Assembly (NCBI RefSeq): GCF_007679495.1 | Contig: NZ_VEGP01000002.1 | Span: 1 to 64,000, forward strand | DNA length: 64,000 bases | Direction of reading: 5' to 3' | DNA from: Paenibacillus sp. 32O-W | GTDB lineage: Bacteria > Bacillota > Bacilli > Paenibacillales > NBRC-103111 | In this document: positions 34,775-43,600 of the stretch, in pieces | Numbering within the stretch: position 1 is the first letter of the stretch | How the letters are laid out: each line of letters opens with the position of its first letter | Notes under the pieces: model-generated | What the model saw: only the letters and a program-made list of their open reading frames with translations | The model's database searches: none | What the model was told of the DNA's origin: nothing | Position numbers and translations under genes: made by a program

Positions 34775-35839
34775 ATGAGAAAACATGTTGTAATCCTTGG
34801 CGGAGGCTACGGGGGCTTGACAGTGGCCCATCAATTGCTTGAGAAAGACTTGCCGGACTACGATCTTACACTCGTGGACCGGATGCCTTATCAGGGGCTA
34901 AAAACAGAGTATTATGCTTTAGCGGCGGGAACCGTTCCCGACATCGACATTCGGGTGGAATTTCCGCCCGATCCCAGATTGAACAAAGTGTACGGAGTAG
35001 TGGAATCGGTAGACCTGAACCATAAGCATATCTTCTTTATGGACCGGGATCCTCTGGAATATGACGTGCTGGTTATCGCCTTGGGATGTGTAGACAAGTA
35101 CCATGATATTCCGGGTGCGGAGCGGTATTCCAACAGCATTCAGTCCTTGTCTTCCACCAGAATAACTTACCAAAGAGTCAACGATGTGAAGCCTTATGGT
35201 CAAGTATCTATTGTCGGGGGCGGATTGAGCGGCGTAGAAATGGCCTCCGAGCTGAGAGAGAGCCGACCGGACCTGAACATCCGGATTCTGGACCGGGGGA
35301 CAAGTATTCTGTCCGCCTTCCCGGTAAAGCTGCAGACCTTCGTCCGCACCTGGTTCGAGAAGCATGATATCGAGATGGTTCACCAGGTGGCCGTTACCCG
35401 TTTGGAGGATGGAGTCATCTATAATCAGGGAGAACTTATTTATACAGATACAACGGTATGGACCGCAGGCATTCAACCGAGTCCGGTGGTCAGGCAGTTA
35501 AACGTCGGCAAGGATAAGCAAGGACGCGTTCTGCTGAACGAGTACCATCAGATCCCGCAATACCGGGATGTCTATGTCGTGGGAGACTGCGCCAGCCTGA
35601 GCTTCTCCCCCAGCGCGCAGGCCGCGGAAGCCCAAGGCAAGCAAGTGGCGGATGTGATCGCCGCCATCGCTAAAGGGGAGGACCCTCACTTGGGAATAAT
35701 CAAGCTGAAGGGAGTCCTCGGCTCACTCGGCAAGAAGTCAGGCTTCGGCGTCATGGGTAAACGGACAGTGATGCTGGGCAAAGTTCCCCGGATTCTAAAA
35801 AGCGGGGTGCTTTGGTTATCGAAACACCACAAAGGGTAA
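34775..35839 (+). CDS. yutJ: NDH-2-like flavoprotein (YutJ-type)
   Basis: A 354-residue FAD/NAD(P)-binding oxidoreductase, the second NDH-2 relative in the window. FAD fold ILGGGYGGLTVAHQL, second fold IVGGGLSGVEMASEL near residue 147, and YVVGDCASL near 268. It is shorter than the 396-residue paralogue at 24750 and lacks an obvious C-terminal anchor. In B. subtilis, YutJ is an uncharacterised NADH dehydrogenase-like protein next to yuzB and yutI, the same order as here. GAGAGAAAGG precedes ATG 34775 at usual distance. Confidence 0.87.
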   Translation: MRKHVVILGGGYGGLTVAHQLLEKDLPDYDLTLVDRMPYQGLKTEYYALAAGTVPDIDIRVEFPPDPRLNKVYGVVESVDLNHKHIFFMDRDPLEYDVLVIALGCVDKYHDIPGAERYSNSIQSLSSTRITYQRVNDVKPYGQVSIVGGGLSGVEMASELRESRPDLNIRILDRGTSILSAFPVKLQTFVRTWFEKHDIEMVHQVAVTRLEDGVIYNQGELIYTDTTVWTAGIQPSPVVRQLNVGKDKQGRVLLNEYHQIPQYRDVYVVGDCASLSFSPSAQAAEAQGKQVADVIAAIAKGEDPHLGIIKLKGVLGSLGKKSGFGVMGKRTVMLGKVPRILKSGVLWLSKHHKG

Positions 35840-35875
35840 TCCGGGAATAGATGGAATGGATGAAGCCTCCGGCAA

Positions 35876-36133
35876 TTACAAATCGTCGAGAAGCTTGTCC
35901 ATTTCTTCCTGTTCTTTTATTTTATTCAGAATGAGATCATACAGCTCGTCCACCTCTTCGGCAAAGACCGGCTCGCCGTTAACCAGGGCATACGGGCTCA
36001 AGAAGCATTCGCCGCAATAACCGAGGCAGCCGTATTCGACCACATCGTAATCGGGATTACTCTCCAGCTTCTGCATCACTTCGTCCGTTCCGTGATGCAT
36101 ATTATTTGCGCAGAATTCTATGATCGGTCTCAT
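35876..36133 (-). CDS. yuzB: YuzB-family (DUF1450) cysteine-rich protein
   Basis: An 85-residue protein with a conserved Cys cluster: one in EFCANNM near the N-terminus, then YGCLGYCGECF near residue 35. It resembles small thioredoxin-fold 2Fe-2S ferredoxins, but the function is not established. The frame runs upstream to 36241; ATG 36133 (MRPIIEFCANNM) has AGGGGG 7 bases upstream and fits the family length. Divergent from yutI. Confidence 0.85.
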   Translation of the reverse strand: MRPIIEFCANNMHHGTDEVMQKLESNPDYDVVEYGCLGYCGECFLSPYALVNGEPVFAEEVDELYDLILNKIKEQEEMDKLLDDL

Positions 36134-36223
36134 GGGGAGCCCCCTTTTTTGAAAGATATGTGCTGACCATTTTATTTTACCCCACGTTGTATTATAATAG
36201 AATAAAGAAAGGAGATGACGCAA

Positions 36224-36469
36224 ATGAGCGAAAATACTCAAAGCACTAAGTACGATGAAGTGCTCGAAGTTTTAGATAAGCTCCGCCCCTTCCTGCAGCG
36301 TGACGGAGGAGACGTCGAACTCGTCGATGTTGAGGATGGAATCGTTAAGCTGAAGCTGATGGGTGCTTGCGGAAGCTGCCCAAGCTCGACCATCACGCTG
36401 AAGGCCGGTATTGAACGCGCATTGATAGAGGAAGTTGAGGGGATAGAAGAGGTCGTTCAGGTATTCTAA
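36224..36469 (+). CDS. yutI: NifU-like Fe-S scaffold (YutI)
   Basis: An 81-residue NifU C-terminal-type scaffold that assembles or carries Fe-S clusters. The domain signature is complete: [15 protein letters not shown], then [10 protein letters not shown] with the cluster-binding CxxC, and a final [12 protein letters not shown] 36224 has AAAGGAGATG at suitable spacing; the frame opens at 36215. Together with YutM it supplies Fe-S clusters to the nearby Sdh and radical SAM enzymes. Confidence 0.9.
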   Translation: MSENTQSTKYDEVLEVLDKLRPFLQRDGGDVELVDVEDGIVKLKLMGACGSCPSSTITLKAGIERALIEEVEGIEEVVQVF

Positions 36470-36502
36470 CCCCATAAGAAGAGGTTATCCAATACGTAAC
36501 GA

Positions 36503-36536
36503 AGCAGAGCCCGTGAATGAACGGGCTCTGCTTTCG
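36503..36536. terminator. Terminator between yutI and the SDR gene
   Basis: GCAGAGCCCG (36504-36513) and CGGGCTCTGC (36522-36531) form a perfect 10-bp stem followed by TTTCGTTAT on the plus strand. Confidence 0.75.
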
Positions 36537-36573
36537 TTATATGCATGTAATGATGAAGGCACAGCCTTCACGA

Positions 36574-37371
36574 CTATTGTCCTCGCGTCAGAGGTGCAGT
36601 GCCTTTAACCGCCCGGATAGGATCGAGGCCTCCGGAAATGTCCATGATATTGCCGGTAATAAAGTCAGAACGGGGATGACAGAGGAAAGCGATCGTCCGC
36701 GCGACATCCTCTCCCGTTCCTGGCCTTCCCCTAGGCGATTCATCATCCGTAATTTGCTCCACCTCGTGAATGTACTTCTCCTTGTATTCGCCGCGAATGT
36801 CCCCCGGACAGATCATATTGACCGTTATTCCGTTAGGAGCTTCTTCGACGGCCAACGTTTTGGTAAAGGACACCAGGCCTACTTTGGCCGCGGCATATAC
36901 CGCCCGATGAGGCCATCCGGTCCCTTCAGATGCCCTCCCGAAGCCGAAATGGATAATTCGGCCCCACCCTTGCTTCCTCATCATGGGAAGTACCATATGG
37001 TCCAATTCCATAACACCTAACAGGTTGCCGCGCACCAAATAATCGATTTCTTCCGTATCATAGTCGGCAAAGAGTCTTCGTTCTCTGACAAAGGGGCCGG
37101 CATTGTTCACCAAAATATCGATTCCGCCCAGCTGCTCCTCTACTTCCCGGACCATTCTCCGTAAATCTTCCGTTCTGGAGACATCAGCCTGAACGGCCAG
37201 ACTACGGACACCGAACGCTTCCAGCCTCTCGGCCAAGGCCAGAGCCTCCGTCCGGCTGTGAACGTAATTTATCGCGATATCGCAGCCTTGCTCAGCCAAT
37301 GTAACCGCAGTCATCTTACCTAACCCTTTAGCGCTTCCGGTAATGAGGGCTACTTTTCGATCGTGCCGCAT
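36574..37371 (-). CDS. Short-chain dehydrogenase/reductase, FabG-like
   Basis: A 265-residue SDR. Cofactor motif TGSAKGLGKM near residue 10, NNAG in ILVNNAGPF, and catalytic YAAAK (YxxxK) near 162. The usual active-site Ser position lies in HFGFGRASEG, which reads unlike the common IxxxSS, so catalytic detail is uncertain. It is annotated in relatives as 3-oxoacyl-ACP reductase-like; the substrate is unknown. ATG 37371 has CAGGAGGT upstream and is clearly better than 37461. Confidence 0.82.
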   Translation of the reverse strand: MRHDRKVALITGSAKGLGKMTAVTLAEQGCDIAINYVHSRTEALALAERLEAFGVRSLAVQADVSRTEDLRRMVREVEEQLGGIDILVNNAGPFVRERRLFADYDTEEIDYLVRGNLLGVMELDHMVLPMMRKQGWGRIIHFGFGRASEGTGWPHRAVYAAAKVGLVSFTKTLAVEEAPNGITVNMICPGDIRGEYKEKYIHEVEQITDDESPRGRPGTGEDVARTIAFLCHPRSDFITGNIMDISGGLDPIRAVKGTAPLTRGQ

Positions 37372-37481
37372 CGCAACCTCCTGTTCAAGACCAGTGCTTA
37401 CAACGACCGGCCTCCATTCTTGATTGCCATCCAGTCTAAGTTTATCATAGTTCCTTTCCATTAAGCAGCCCCGGACCCAGA

Positions 37482-38252
37482 TTATTGCTTATAAAGCTCC
37501 GCCCGTCTTCTCCGCACCCGTACGTTACTTTGGTTCTCCTGGCTTAACCCGTTAAAAGCCGTCGTCAACGTTCGGCAGACCATCTCGAACCCCTGGCCCA
37601 GCGTTCGCAATTTATCCTCTACATTTTCTATCGCGGTTTGGTTCGGAGGGAACAGCTCCATCTTAGCCTTGAGAAGATCGTCCAACAGCTCGGTATTCAT
37701 GAAATGCGTCTCCATATTTCTTTCCTTGCGCAATATCGTCATCGATGGCTGGAAGCTTTCCTTGATCTGATACAGCTGCTGATCCATGGGCAGATCAGGC
37801 CTTCGTTCATGCATCCGGCGCAGGACGGTGAAATAGGAGAACTGCTGCTTCACTTTCTCGGTTTCAAGGCGTAATTGTTCATCGAGAAAGTAACCCAGCT
37901 TGTCCAGAATGGAGAAGATCCGCAGCAGGGCATTTTTGTAAAAATAAAGATGCCTGTGATAATTATCCAATTCCTCTTCATCCATCTCTTCTATATAGCG
38001 CTTGTTTACAAGCAAGCTGAATTGCTCTGCTGCATATTGACTCTGCTCCAGCTCGTCCAACGCCCGGATGAAGCCGCCCGCTTTAATGAATAGAGAGAGG
38101 GTGCTTCTATCTGTCTCTTGGGTCTGAAGTGCCGACCGCTCCTTCAGCACCCTCCCTTCCTGTATATGCAGATAATGGTTAAGAGCCTTCATCGCCTCTC
38201 CCATAATCCCTTCATCCCGCCTGCGCGGCTGGTTGAACAAATACCTTAGCAT
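37482..38252 (-). CDS. Helical protein, possibly HEPN-like (Cthe_2314 type)
   Basis: A 256-residue, almost entirely alpha-helical, charged protein without membrane segments or obvious catalytic motif. Segments such as YFYKNALLRIFSILDKLGYFLDE and RNMETHF recall HEPN-type helical bundles annotated as Cthe_2314 family; this is a tentative match. GGGAG lies about 9 bases before ATG 38252. It lies upstream of the SDR gene in the same direction with a 110-bp gap. Confidence 0.6.
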   Translation of the reverse strand: MLRYLFNQPRRRDEGIMGEAMKALNHYLHIQEGRVLKERSALQTQETDRSTLSLFIKAGGFIRALDELEQSQYAAEQFSLLVNKRYIEEMDEEELDNYHRHLYFYKNALLRIFSILDKLGYFLDEQLRLETEKVKQQFSYFTVLRRMHERRPDLPMDQQLYQIKESFQPSMTILRKERNMETHFMNTELLDDLLKAKMELFPPNQTAIENVEDKLRTLGQGFEMVCRTLTTAFNGLSQENQSNVRVRRRRAELYKQ

Positions 38253-38409
38253 AAAGCGTCACTCCCGCCTGATCGCTCGTCGGAAGCCCGGGGATAGGCA
38301 GCTCTAGCCTGTTGGGACTTCCAACTAATCTTAACTGCATATTGTAAGAAGTGCCGGACACTTCGAGTCCATTTTTGTATTCCGCCGGGATTCCGGGGTT
38401 CCTGGGCAA
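38212..38409 (-). CDS. Doubtful 65-residue frame overlapping the helical-protein start
   Basis: The translation looks protein-like, with beta-type alternation (VSGTSYNMQLRLVGSPNRLE), and fills the gap between two minus-strand genes. However, the only start is TTG 38409 without a ribosome site, and it overlaps the next gene by 41 bp. I give it as a possibility only. Confidence 0.25.
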   Translation of the reverse strand: MPRNPGIPAEYKNGLEVSGTSYNMQLRLVGSPNRLELPIPGLPTSDQAGVTLYAKVFVQPAAQAG

Positions 38410-38546
38410 ATCCGGAATCCGCTCGCTGTTATCTGCCGATGGATCGTGTTAAACGGTCACTTTCCCTACCCCTGTTATTATGCAATCTGCTGCATCCACC
38501 AGAACTTACCGCTTACCGCAGACATCCACTCGCTTACTGCGAACGA

Positions 38547-40316
38547 TCAGTTTCCGGGAAAGTATTCCTTCCAACGGGAATCCACCAGCTTCACAATATC
38601 GTCCCGGGGAATCAGCTCCTCCGGGTAGCCGGGCTTCATCCTGGCATCGATCACAATAGGAAATTGATAGCCGATGTGGTGATTGGCGGTCTGGGAACGG
38701 GCATAGATATCACTGGCCGGGCTGAAACGGGTAAATACCGTCCATAAGAACGCCGTCTGGTTCTCTACTATTCCGGCATCATCCGCTATAATAACAAGCG
38801 GCCATGCCGCCAAGCGGTCCCCGTTCGTTTCGACCAGTCTGGCGGCAAGCTCGGGATCTTCCTCGAACGATGCTCCCGAGAGGACGAGACAGCCTTTGCA
38901 ATAGGCTCTCGCGTCGCGAATACCGGGAAGCTCTCCTCCCGAATACTGAACGGGCAGAGTGCGCACGGGCTCCCCTACTCCAACCAGCACCGCCTTGCTG
39001 CCTTCGTTAAGCTTATGCCCGGTATAGTCCAACGTATCGTTAGACGTATGGTTGAAAATAAATAAGTCGGTTCTTGGCCGAAATCTTTCCAGCACCGTCT
39101 CAAGCAGCAGCTTAAAGTTGGACAAATCTACAGGCTGATCCGTAACGATCAGAAACTTCGTCAGAATCAACTGGCCTTCGCCCAAGATCCGGAAAGCGGC
39201 GCTAAGCGCCTCCCGGCTATAGCTCTCGCGAACAACCGCTGCGGCCAGGGCGTGAAATCCGGTCTCCGCATACGTCCACAAATCCTTGACTGCCGGCATA
39301 ACCATCGGAAAGGCCGGGGACAGCAGCCGCTGCAGGAAATCCCCCATATAATAATCCTCTTGGCGAGGCTTGCCGACAATGGTAGCCGGATAGATGGCGT
39401 CTTTACGGTGCCACATGTGGCTCACGTTGAACACCGGGAAATCGTGCTGCAATGAATAATAGCCGAAATGATCGCCGAAGGGGCCCTCCGGCCGCCGAAT
39501 ATGAGGCGGAACCTCACCGCAAATGGCAAACTCGGCATCTGCGACCAGACGATGTCCGCCGTTCGGATTGTCGACCATCTTCAGCTTCTTGCCGATAATC
39601 AGCGATGTCAGCAGCAATTCCGGCAGATGCTCCGGCAGCGGAGCGATGGCAGACGCGATAAGCGCCGGCGGACCTCCGAGGAAGACAGTAACCGGCAGTG
39701 CCCGGTTATTCTTCTCGGCTTCGTGATAATGGAACCCTCCGCCCTTCTGAATCTGCCAATGCATCCCGCTCGTGTTTCCGTCATACAGCTGCATCCGGTA
39801 CATTCCCAGGTTATGATCGTTCTCTTGGCCGGGCTTCTCGGTATAGACAAGCGGCAGCGTAACGAACGGCCCCCCATCCCCCTGCCAGCTGGTCAGTGCC
39901 GGAAGCTTGTTCAGAGGCTGATCCCTGTCGCACACCTGAAGCACGGGCGCCTGATCCTTGGAAACGGTCCGTGTGCCTACTTTAAGTAAATCGAACAGCA
40001 GTTCCTTCTCGTCCCACAAAGCCTTGAACGAAGGAGGCAGTAAAGTATCCTTGGCTCCTATAATTTGCTTCATCAACTGCTCCGGCTTCGGTCCGAAGGC
40101 CAGATTCACCCTCCGAATGGTGCCGAACAAATTCGTCACAACCGGAAACGGACTTCCCTTAACGTTAGTAAATAACAAGGCCGGGCCCTCTTCCGAGATG
40201 ACCCGGCGGTGTATTTCGGCCAGCTCCAAATTCGGGTCAACCGGAGCGGAAATCTCGACCAACTCGTTCTCCTGGCGCAGTACCTGCAAAAATTCCCGCA
40301 AATTTTCGAAAGCCAT
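38547..40316 (-). CDS. UbiD-family decarboxylase, probably menaquinone pathway
   Basis: A 589-residue prenylated-FMN-dependent decarboxylase. Conserved segments include GMYRMQLYDGNTSGMHWQ, the acidic/basic pocket IRRPEGPFGDHFGYY near residue 285 and a C-terminal segment with HHIGYQFPIVIDARMKPG. In bacteria using the futalosine pathway a UbiD homologue (MqnL) removes the ring carboxylate of the naphthoate intermediate; mqnE in the same window makes that role likely. ATG 40316 has GAGGGGGA upstream. A UbiX-type prenyltransferase needed for the cofactor is not in this window. Confidence 0.88.
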   Translation of the reverse strand: MAFENLREFLQVLRQENELVEISAPVDPNLELAEIHRRVISEEGPALLFTNVKGSPFPVVTNLFGTIRRVNLAFGPKPEQLMKQIIGAKDTLLPPSFKALWDEKELLFDLLKVGTRTVSKDQAPVLQVCDRDQPLNKLPALTSWQGDGGPFVTLPLVYTEKPGQENDHNLGMYRMQLYDGNTSGMHWQIQKGGGFHYHEAEKNNRALPVTVFLGGPPALIASAIAPLPEHLPELLLTSLIIGKKLKMVDNPNGGHRLVADAEFAICGEVPPHIRRPEGPFGDHFGYYSLQHDFPVFNVSHMWHRKDAIYPATIVGKPRQEDYYMGDFLQRLLSPAFPMVMPAVKDLWTYAETGFHALAAAVVRESYSREALSAAFRILGEGQLILTKFLIVTDQPVDLSNFKLLLETVLERFRPRTDLFIFNHTSNDTLDYTGHKLNEGSKAVLVGVGEPVRTLPVQYSGGELPGIRDARAYCKGCLVLSGASFEEDPELAARLVETNGDRLAAWPLVIIADDAGIVENQTAFLWTVFTRFSPASDIYARSQTANHHIGYQFPIVIDARMKPGYPEELIPRDDIVKLVDSRWKEYFPGN

Positions 40317-40374
40317 AGTGTTCCCCCTCACCTGATAAACGATTCATAAATGCGATAGTCTTCCGGGATCCGGA

Positions 40375-41292
40375 TTAACGGTTGTACTGAAACACCCGGA
40401 CGCTTAAATGAACAAGAATGCTGAACAGGCCTGCGATAAGCAAAGTATGGATAAGCCCGGAGAGCAGATGCCAATCCGATGTAATTGTAAAAGTAACGTA
40501 GGCGCCGCTCAGAATTTGCAGAATGATCAAGCCGAATGCCCAATACCCTGCTTTCACCAGCTCCTGCGGGTATTTCCGTTCCCTGCGCAGCATATACAGC
40601 ATAACGGCAATGGCGACGAACAGCAGCAAAGCCGCCACCCGGTGCAAGAAGACAATACCGGTCGCCCCGGATAATTCAGGGATGACTTGTCCGTTGCACA
40701 ACGGCCATCCGGAGCAGCCTCCCCATGATTTCGTATGGCGGACGAAAGCTCCCAAATAAACAACGATATAAGAATATATCGTCGTGATCCATATCATGTA
40801 GCGCAAGCCGGCCGACGGGAGAACTGTAGTGTTGCCTCCCCGGGGTCCCCGTTCAGGAATCGATTCCGAATAAAGCAGAATGATGGCCAGAAGCAGTGAA
40901 CAGGCGAAGGCCAGCATGGAAATACCGAAATGAAGCGCCATAACGAGCGAAGACTGCTCCCATTTAACAGCCATGGCCCCCAGAATGGCTTGTACAACGG
41001 TGAAAGCAAGAGCCAGGCCGGCATACCAGCGGGCGTCCTTGCGCTTGACCAGCCTCACCACTCCAATGAACGCGACCAGTACGAGAATACCTTCTACACC
41101 GCTCACAAACCGGTGGCTGTATTCAATCATCGATTCAATCGTGTAGCTGGGGATGAACTTGCCGTTGCATAACGGCCAATCGTCTCCGCAACCCCTTCCC
41201 GAATCGGTCTTGGTTACGACAGCACCCATCAACAGAACGATAAACATTCCGATGGCGGAAGCTACGGCTATTTTATTTAACCACTTATTCAT
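40375..41292 (-). CDS. ctaA: Heme A synthase CtaA
   Basis: A 305-residue COX15/CtaA membrane enzyme that oxidises the heme O methyl group to give heme A for aa3-type oxidases. It has eight hydrophobic segments in two homologous halves. Conserved features are two Cys pairs (SGRGCGDDWPLCNG and SWGGCSGWPLCNG), the catalytic Glu/His in EYSHRFVSG, and heme-ligand His residues in HFGISML, FLHRVAA and LIHTLLI. The longer frame begins at 41322; ATG 41292 fits the usual NKWLNKIA start. The ctaB gene is not beside it. The gap to the next gene (41293-41683) holds nothing I can name. Confidence 0.92.
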   Translation of the reverse strand: MNKWLNKIAVASAIGMFIVLLMGAVVTKTDSGRGCGDDWPLCNGKFIPSYTIESMIEYSHRFVSGVEGILVLVAFIGVVRLVKRKDARWYAGLALAFTVVQAILGAMAVKWEQSSLVMALHFGISMLAFACSLLLAIILLYSESIPERGPRGGNTTVLPSAGLRYMIWITTIYSYIVVYLGAFVRHTKSWGGCSGWPLCNGQVIPELSGATGIVFLHRVAALLLFVAIAVMLYMLRRERKYPQELVKAGYWAFGLIILQILSGAYVTFTITSDWHLLSGLIHTLLIAGLFSILVHLSVRVFQYNR

Positions 41293-41683
41293 ATTGACAT
41301 GCCACCCGCTTTTTAGTCTCACATGGTGATAGCTGTTACATCATACCAAGTCCAATTATATCGATAATTCCCCTGTAATTCCATTCACAATTGTGACAAA
41401 CCAATGAATCGCTCCCTCCAATAAAGCTTTGTAAAAACAGCCCGCCTCTTTCGAGAAATTTACCAAACCTTCACATCGATCTAATTCTGCCCTAACAATT
41501 GGCCTATAAACTAAGTAATGCTCATGTATCCGCAAATTAAAGAAGAAATACCGGATGGAGACAACGAGAAAAGCTAAAAGAAGCGATAAGGAAGCGTATA
41601 AATCCGCTTCCCGACGAAACATTATTTTCTCAACCGTCTCTGTTCCGGTCGGAGAAATGAGCGAGAGGGGGTGAATACCACAT

Positions 41684-42643
41684 ATGGAAACTGCAGCTTC
41701 GACCGAATTGACGGCGGTCCATAAGAGAAAGAAGCGGCGATCATTTCTGCTGAAATCGTTTCGCCAATATTGGGACCTCTATTTGCTGATCACTCCGGTC
41801 CTCATTTATTTCATTATTTTTCACTACCTTCCTATTTACGGGGTGCAGATCGCTTTCAAGGATTTTATCGCCACCAAAGGGATATGGGGCAGCCCATGGG
41901 TCGGATTTAAGCATTTCGAACGGTTTTTCGACAGCTATTTCTTCTGGAGACTGATCAAAAATACGCTCGGCATCAGCTTGTACGAGCTGCTGGTCGGCTT
42001 TCCGGTTCCGATTCTGCTGGCTTTAATGATCAACGAGGTGCGGTTCAAATTTTATAAACGTTTTGTACAAACCGTCACTTATGCTCCGCATTTTCTGTCC
42101 ACCGTCGTTCTGGTCGGAATCGTCGTCATGTTCCTGTCCCCGCAGAATGGCGTGATCAATCAGATAATCAAGCTGTTCGGCGGCGAGCCGATCGCATTCA
42201 TGACCGATCCGGCCTGGTTCAAGACGGTTTACGTCCTGTCGGGAGTATGGCAGCAGATGGGCTGGAGCTCGATCATTTATCTCTCCGCTCTGGCCGGCAT
42301 CGATCCTCAGCTTCATGAGGCAGCACGGGTCGACGGAGCCTCCAGGCTGCGGAGAATATGGCATATCAACCTTCCCGGCATTATGCCCACCATCGTTATC
42401 CTGCTTATCTTGAATGTAGGTTCCATTATGGGAGTCGGCTTCGAGAAGGTGTTTCTGATGCAAAACTCGCTGAACAACGAAAGCTCGGACGTCATCTCCA
42501 CCTATGTGTACCGGAGCGGAATTCTCGGTTCACAATACAGCCTTTCCGCTGCGGTCGGGTTATTCAATTCGATAGTGAATTTCATTCTGTTGGTGCTCGT
42601 TAACCGCGCAGCCAAAATGATGAAGCAAACGAGCTTATGGTAG
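41684..42643 (+). CDS. ABC transporter permease, LplB-type
   Basis: A 319-residue membrane permease of the carbohydrate-uptake CUT1 class. Six helices, with the permease EAA motif EAARVDGASRLRRIWHINLPG near residue 207. It belongs to the LplB/YteP group, usually for oligosaccharides in Paenibacillus. GAGAGGGGGTG precedes ATG 41684. First gene of a three-gene operon (two permeases and a binding protein) without an ATPase, so it probably shares an MsmX-type ATPase encoded elsewhere. Confidence 0.88.
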   Translation: METAASTELTAVHKRKKRRSFLLKSFRQYWDLYLLITPVLIYFIIFHYLPIYGVQIAFKDFIATKGIWGSPWVGFKHFERFFDSYFFWRLIKNTLGISLYELLVGFPVPILLALMINEVRFKFYKRFVQTVTYAPHFLSTVVLVGIVVMFLSPQNGVINQIIKLFGGEPIAFMTDPAWFKTVYVLSGVWQQMGWSSIIYLSALAGIDPQLHEAARVDGASRLRRIWHINLPGIMPTIVILLILNVGSIMGVGFEKVFLMQNSLNNESSDVISTYVYRSGILGSQYSLSAAVGLFNSIVNFILLVLVNRAAKMMKQTSLW

Positions 42644-42658
42644 AAAGGGGGATTGTCC

Positions 42659-43543
42659 ATGACAGCGCAAAGCACCGGCGACAGGATCGTCGGAATTATA
42701 ATCAATCTATTGCTGGCGGTCGTCTCCGTTATCGTCCTTTACCCGCTGGTCTTTGTCCTGAGCGCTTCGGTCAGCAATCCCGAGGATGTCCTGAACGGGG
42801 AGATCTGGTTATTTCCCAGCTCGCTTTCGTTTACAGGGTATGAAAAAATATTTCAGAATCAGGAGATTCTGACCGGTTATCTGAACACGATTATGTATAC
42901 GTTGGTCGGCACGGCGATTAATCTGGCGATGACGGTCATGGCCGCTTACCCGCTGTCGAGGCCGAATTTTGCCGGCAAGAATTTGATCACGGGGATTATG
43001 GTCTTCACCCTGTTCTTCAGCGGCGGACTGATTCCGACCTACCTCATTGTGAAGGAAATGGGAATGCTCAATTCGTTCTGGGCGCTCGTAATCCCGAATG
43101 CCGTATCGGTGTGGAACATCGTTATTATGCGGACTTTCTTCCAGTCAAGCATTCCCGGGGAGATTCAGGAGTCGGCCTCTATCGACGGATGCTCCAATCT
43201 GCAAATTTTATGGAAGATCGTTCTGCCTTTGTCGATGCCGATCATCGCGGTCATGATCCTGTTTTACAGTGTCGGCCATTGGAATGCTTATTTCAACGCG
43301 CTCATTTATTTGACCGACAGAGCGAAATACCCGCTGCAGCTATTCCTTAGGGAAATTCTCATCCAAGGCCAGATGGAGCAAATGATCAATGTCGGCGACG
43401 AATCTCACGCCAGAACCTTGATGGAGGCGGAGGCGATCAAATATGCGGTAGTCGTCATCGCCAATTTGCCGGTCCTTCTATTGTATCCGTTCCTGCAAAA
43501 GTATTTTGTCAAGGGCGTTATGATCGGAGCCCTCAAGGGCTAA
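42659..43543 (+). CDS. ABC transporter permease, YtcP/LplC-type
   Basis: A 294-residue partner permease with six helices and the EAA motif ESASIDGCSNLQILWKIVLPLS (E..SIDG...I.LP) near residue 180. ATG 42659 has AAAGGGGG 7 bases upstream; a TTG two codons earlier is possible. It starts 15 bp after the first permease and forms the heterodimeric channel with it. Confidence 0.88.
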   Translation: MTAQSTGDRIVGIIINLLLAVVSVIVLYPLVFVLSASVSNPEDVLNGEIWLFPSSLSFTGYEKIFQNQEILTGYLNTIMYTLVGTAINLAMTVMAAYPLSRPNFAGKNLITGIMVFTLFFSGGLIPTYLIVKEMGMLNSFWALVIPNAVSVWNIVIMRTFFQSSIPGEIQESASIDGCSNLQILWKIVLPLSMPIIAVMILFYSVGHWNAYFNALIYLTDRAKYPLQLFLREILIQGQMEQMINVGDESHARTLMEAEAIKYAVVVIANLPVLLLYPFLQKYFVKGVMIGALKG

Positions 43544-43600
43544 ACTGTACGTTTTCCATATAAAACATAAATATTAAACAAAGGATAGGAGAATCGAAAA

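Noticed and set aside
41356-41622. 88-residue minus-strand frame between ctaA and the ABC operon
   Set aside because: No ribosome site before the start and no recognisable domain; likely chance in an A+T-rich gap.
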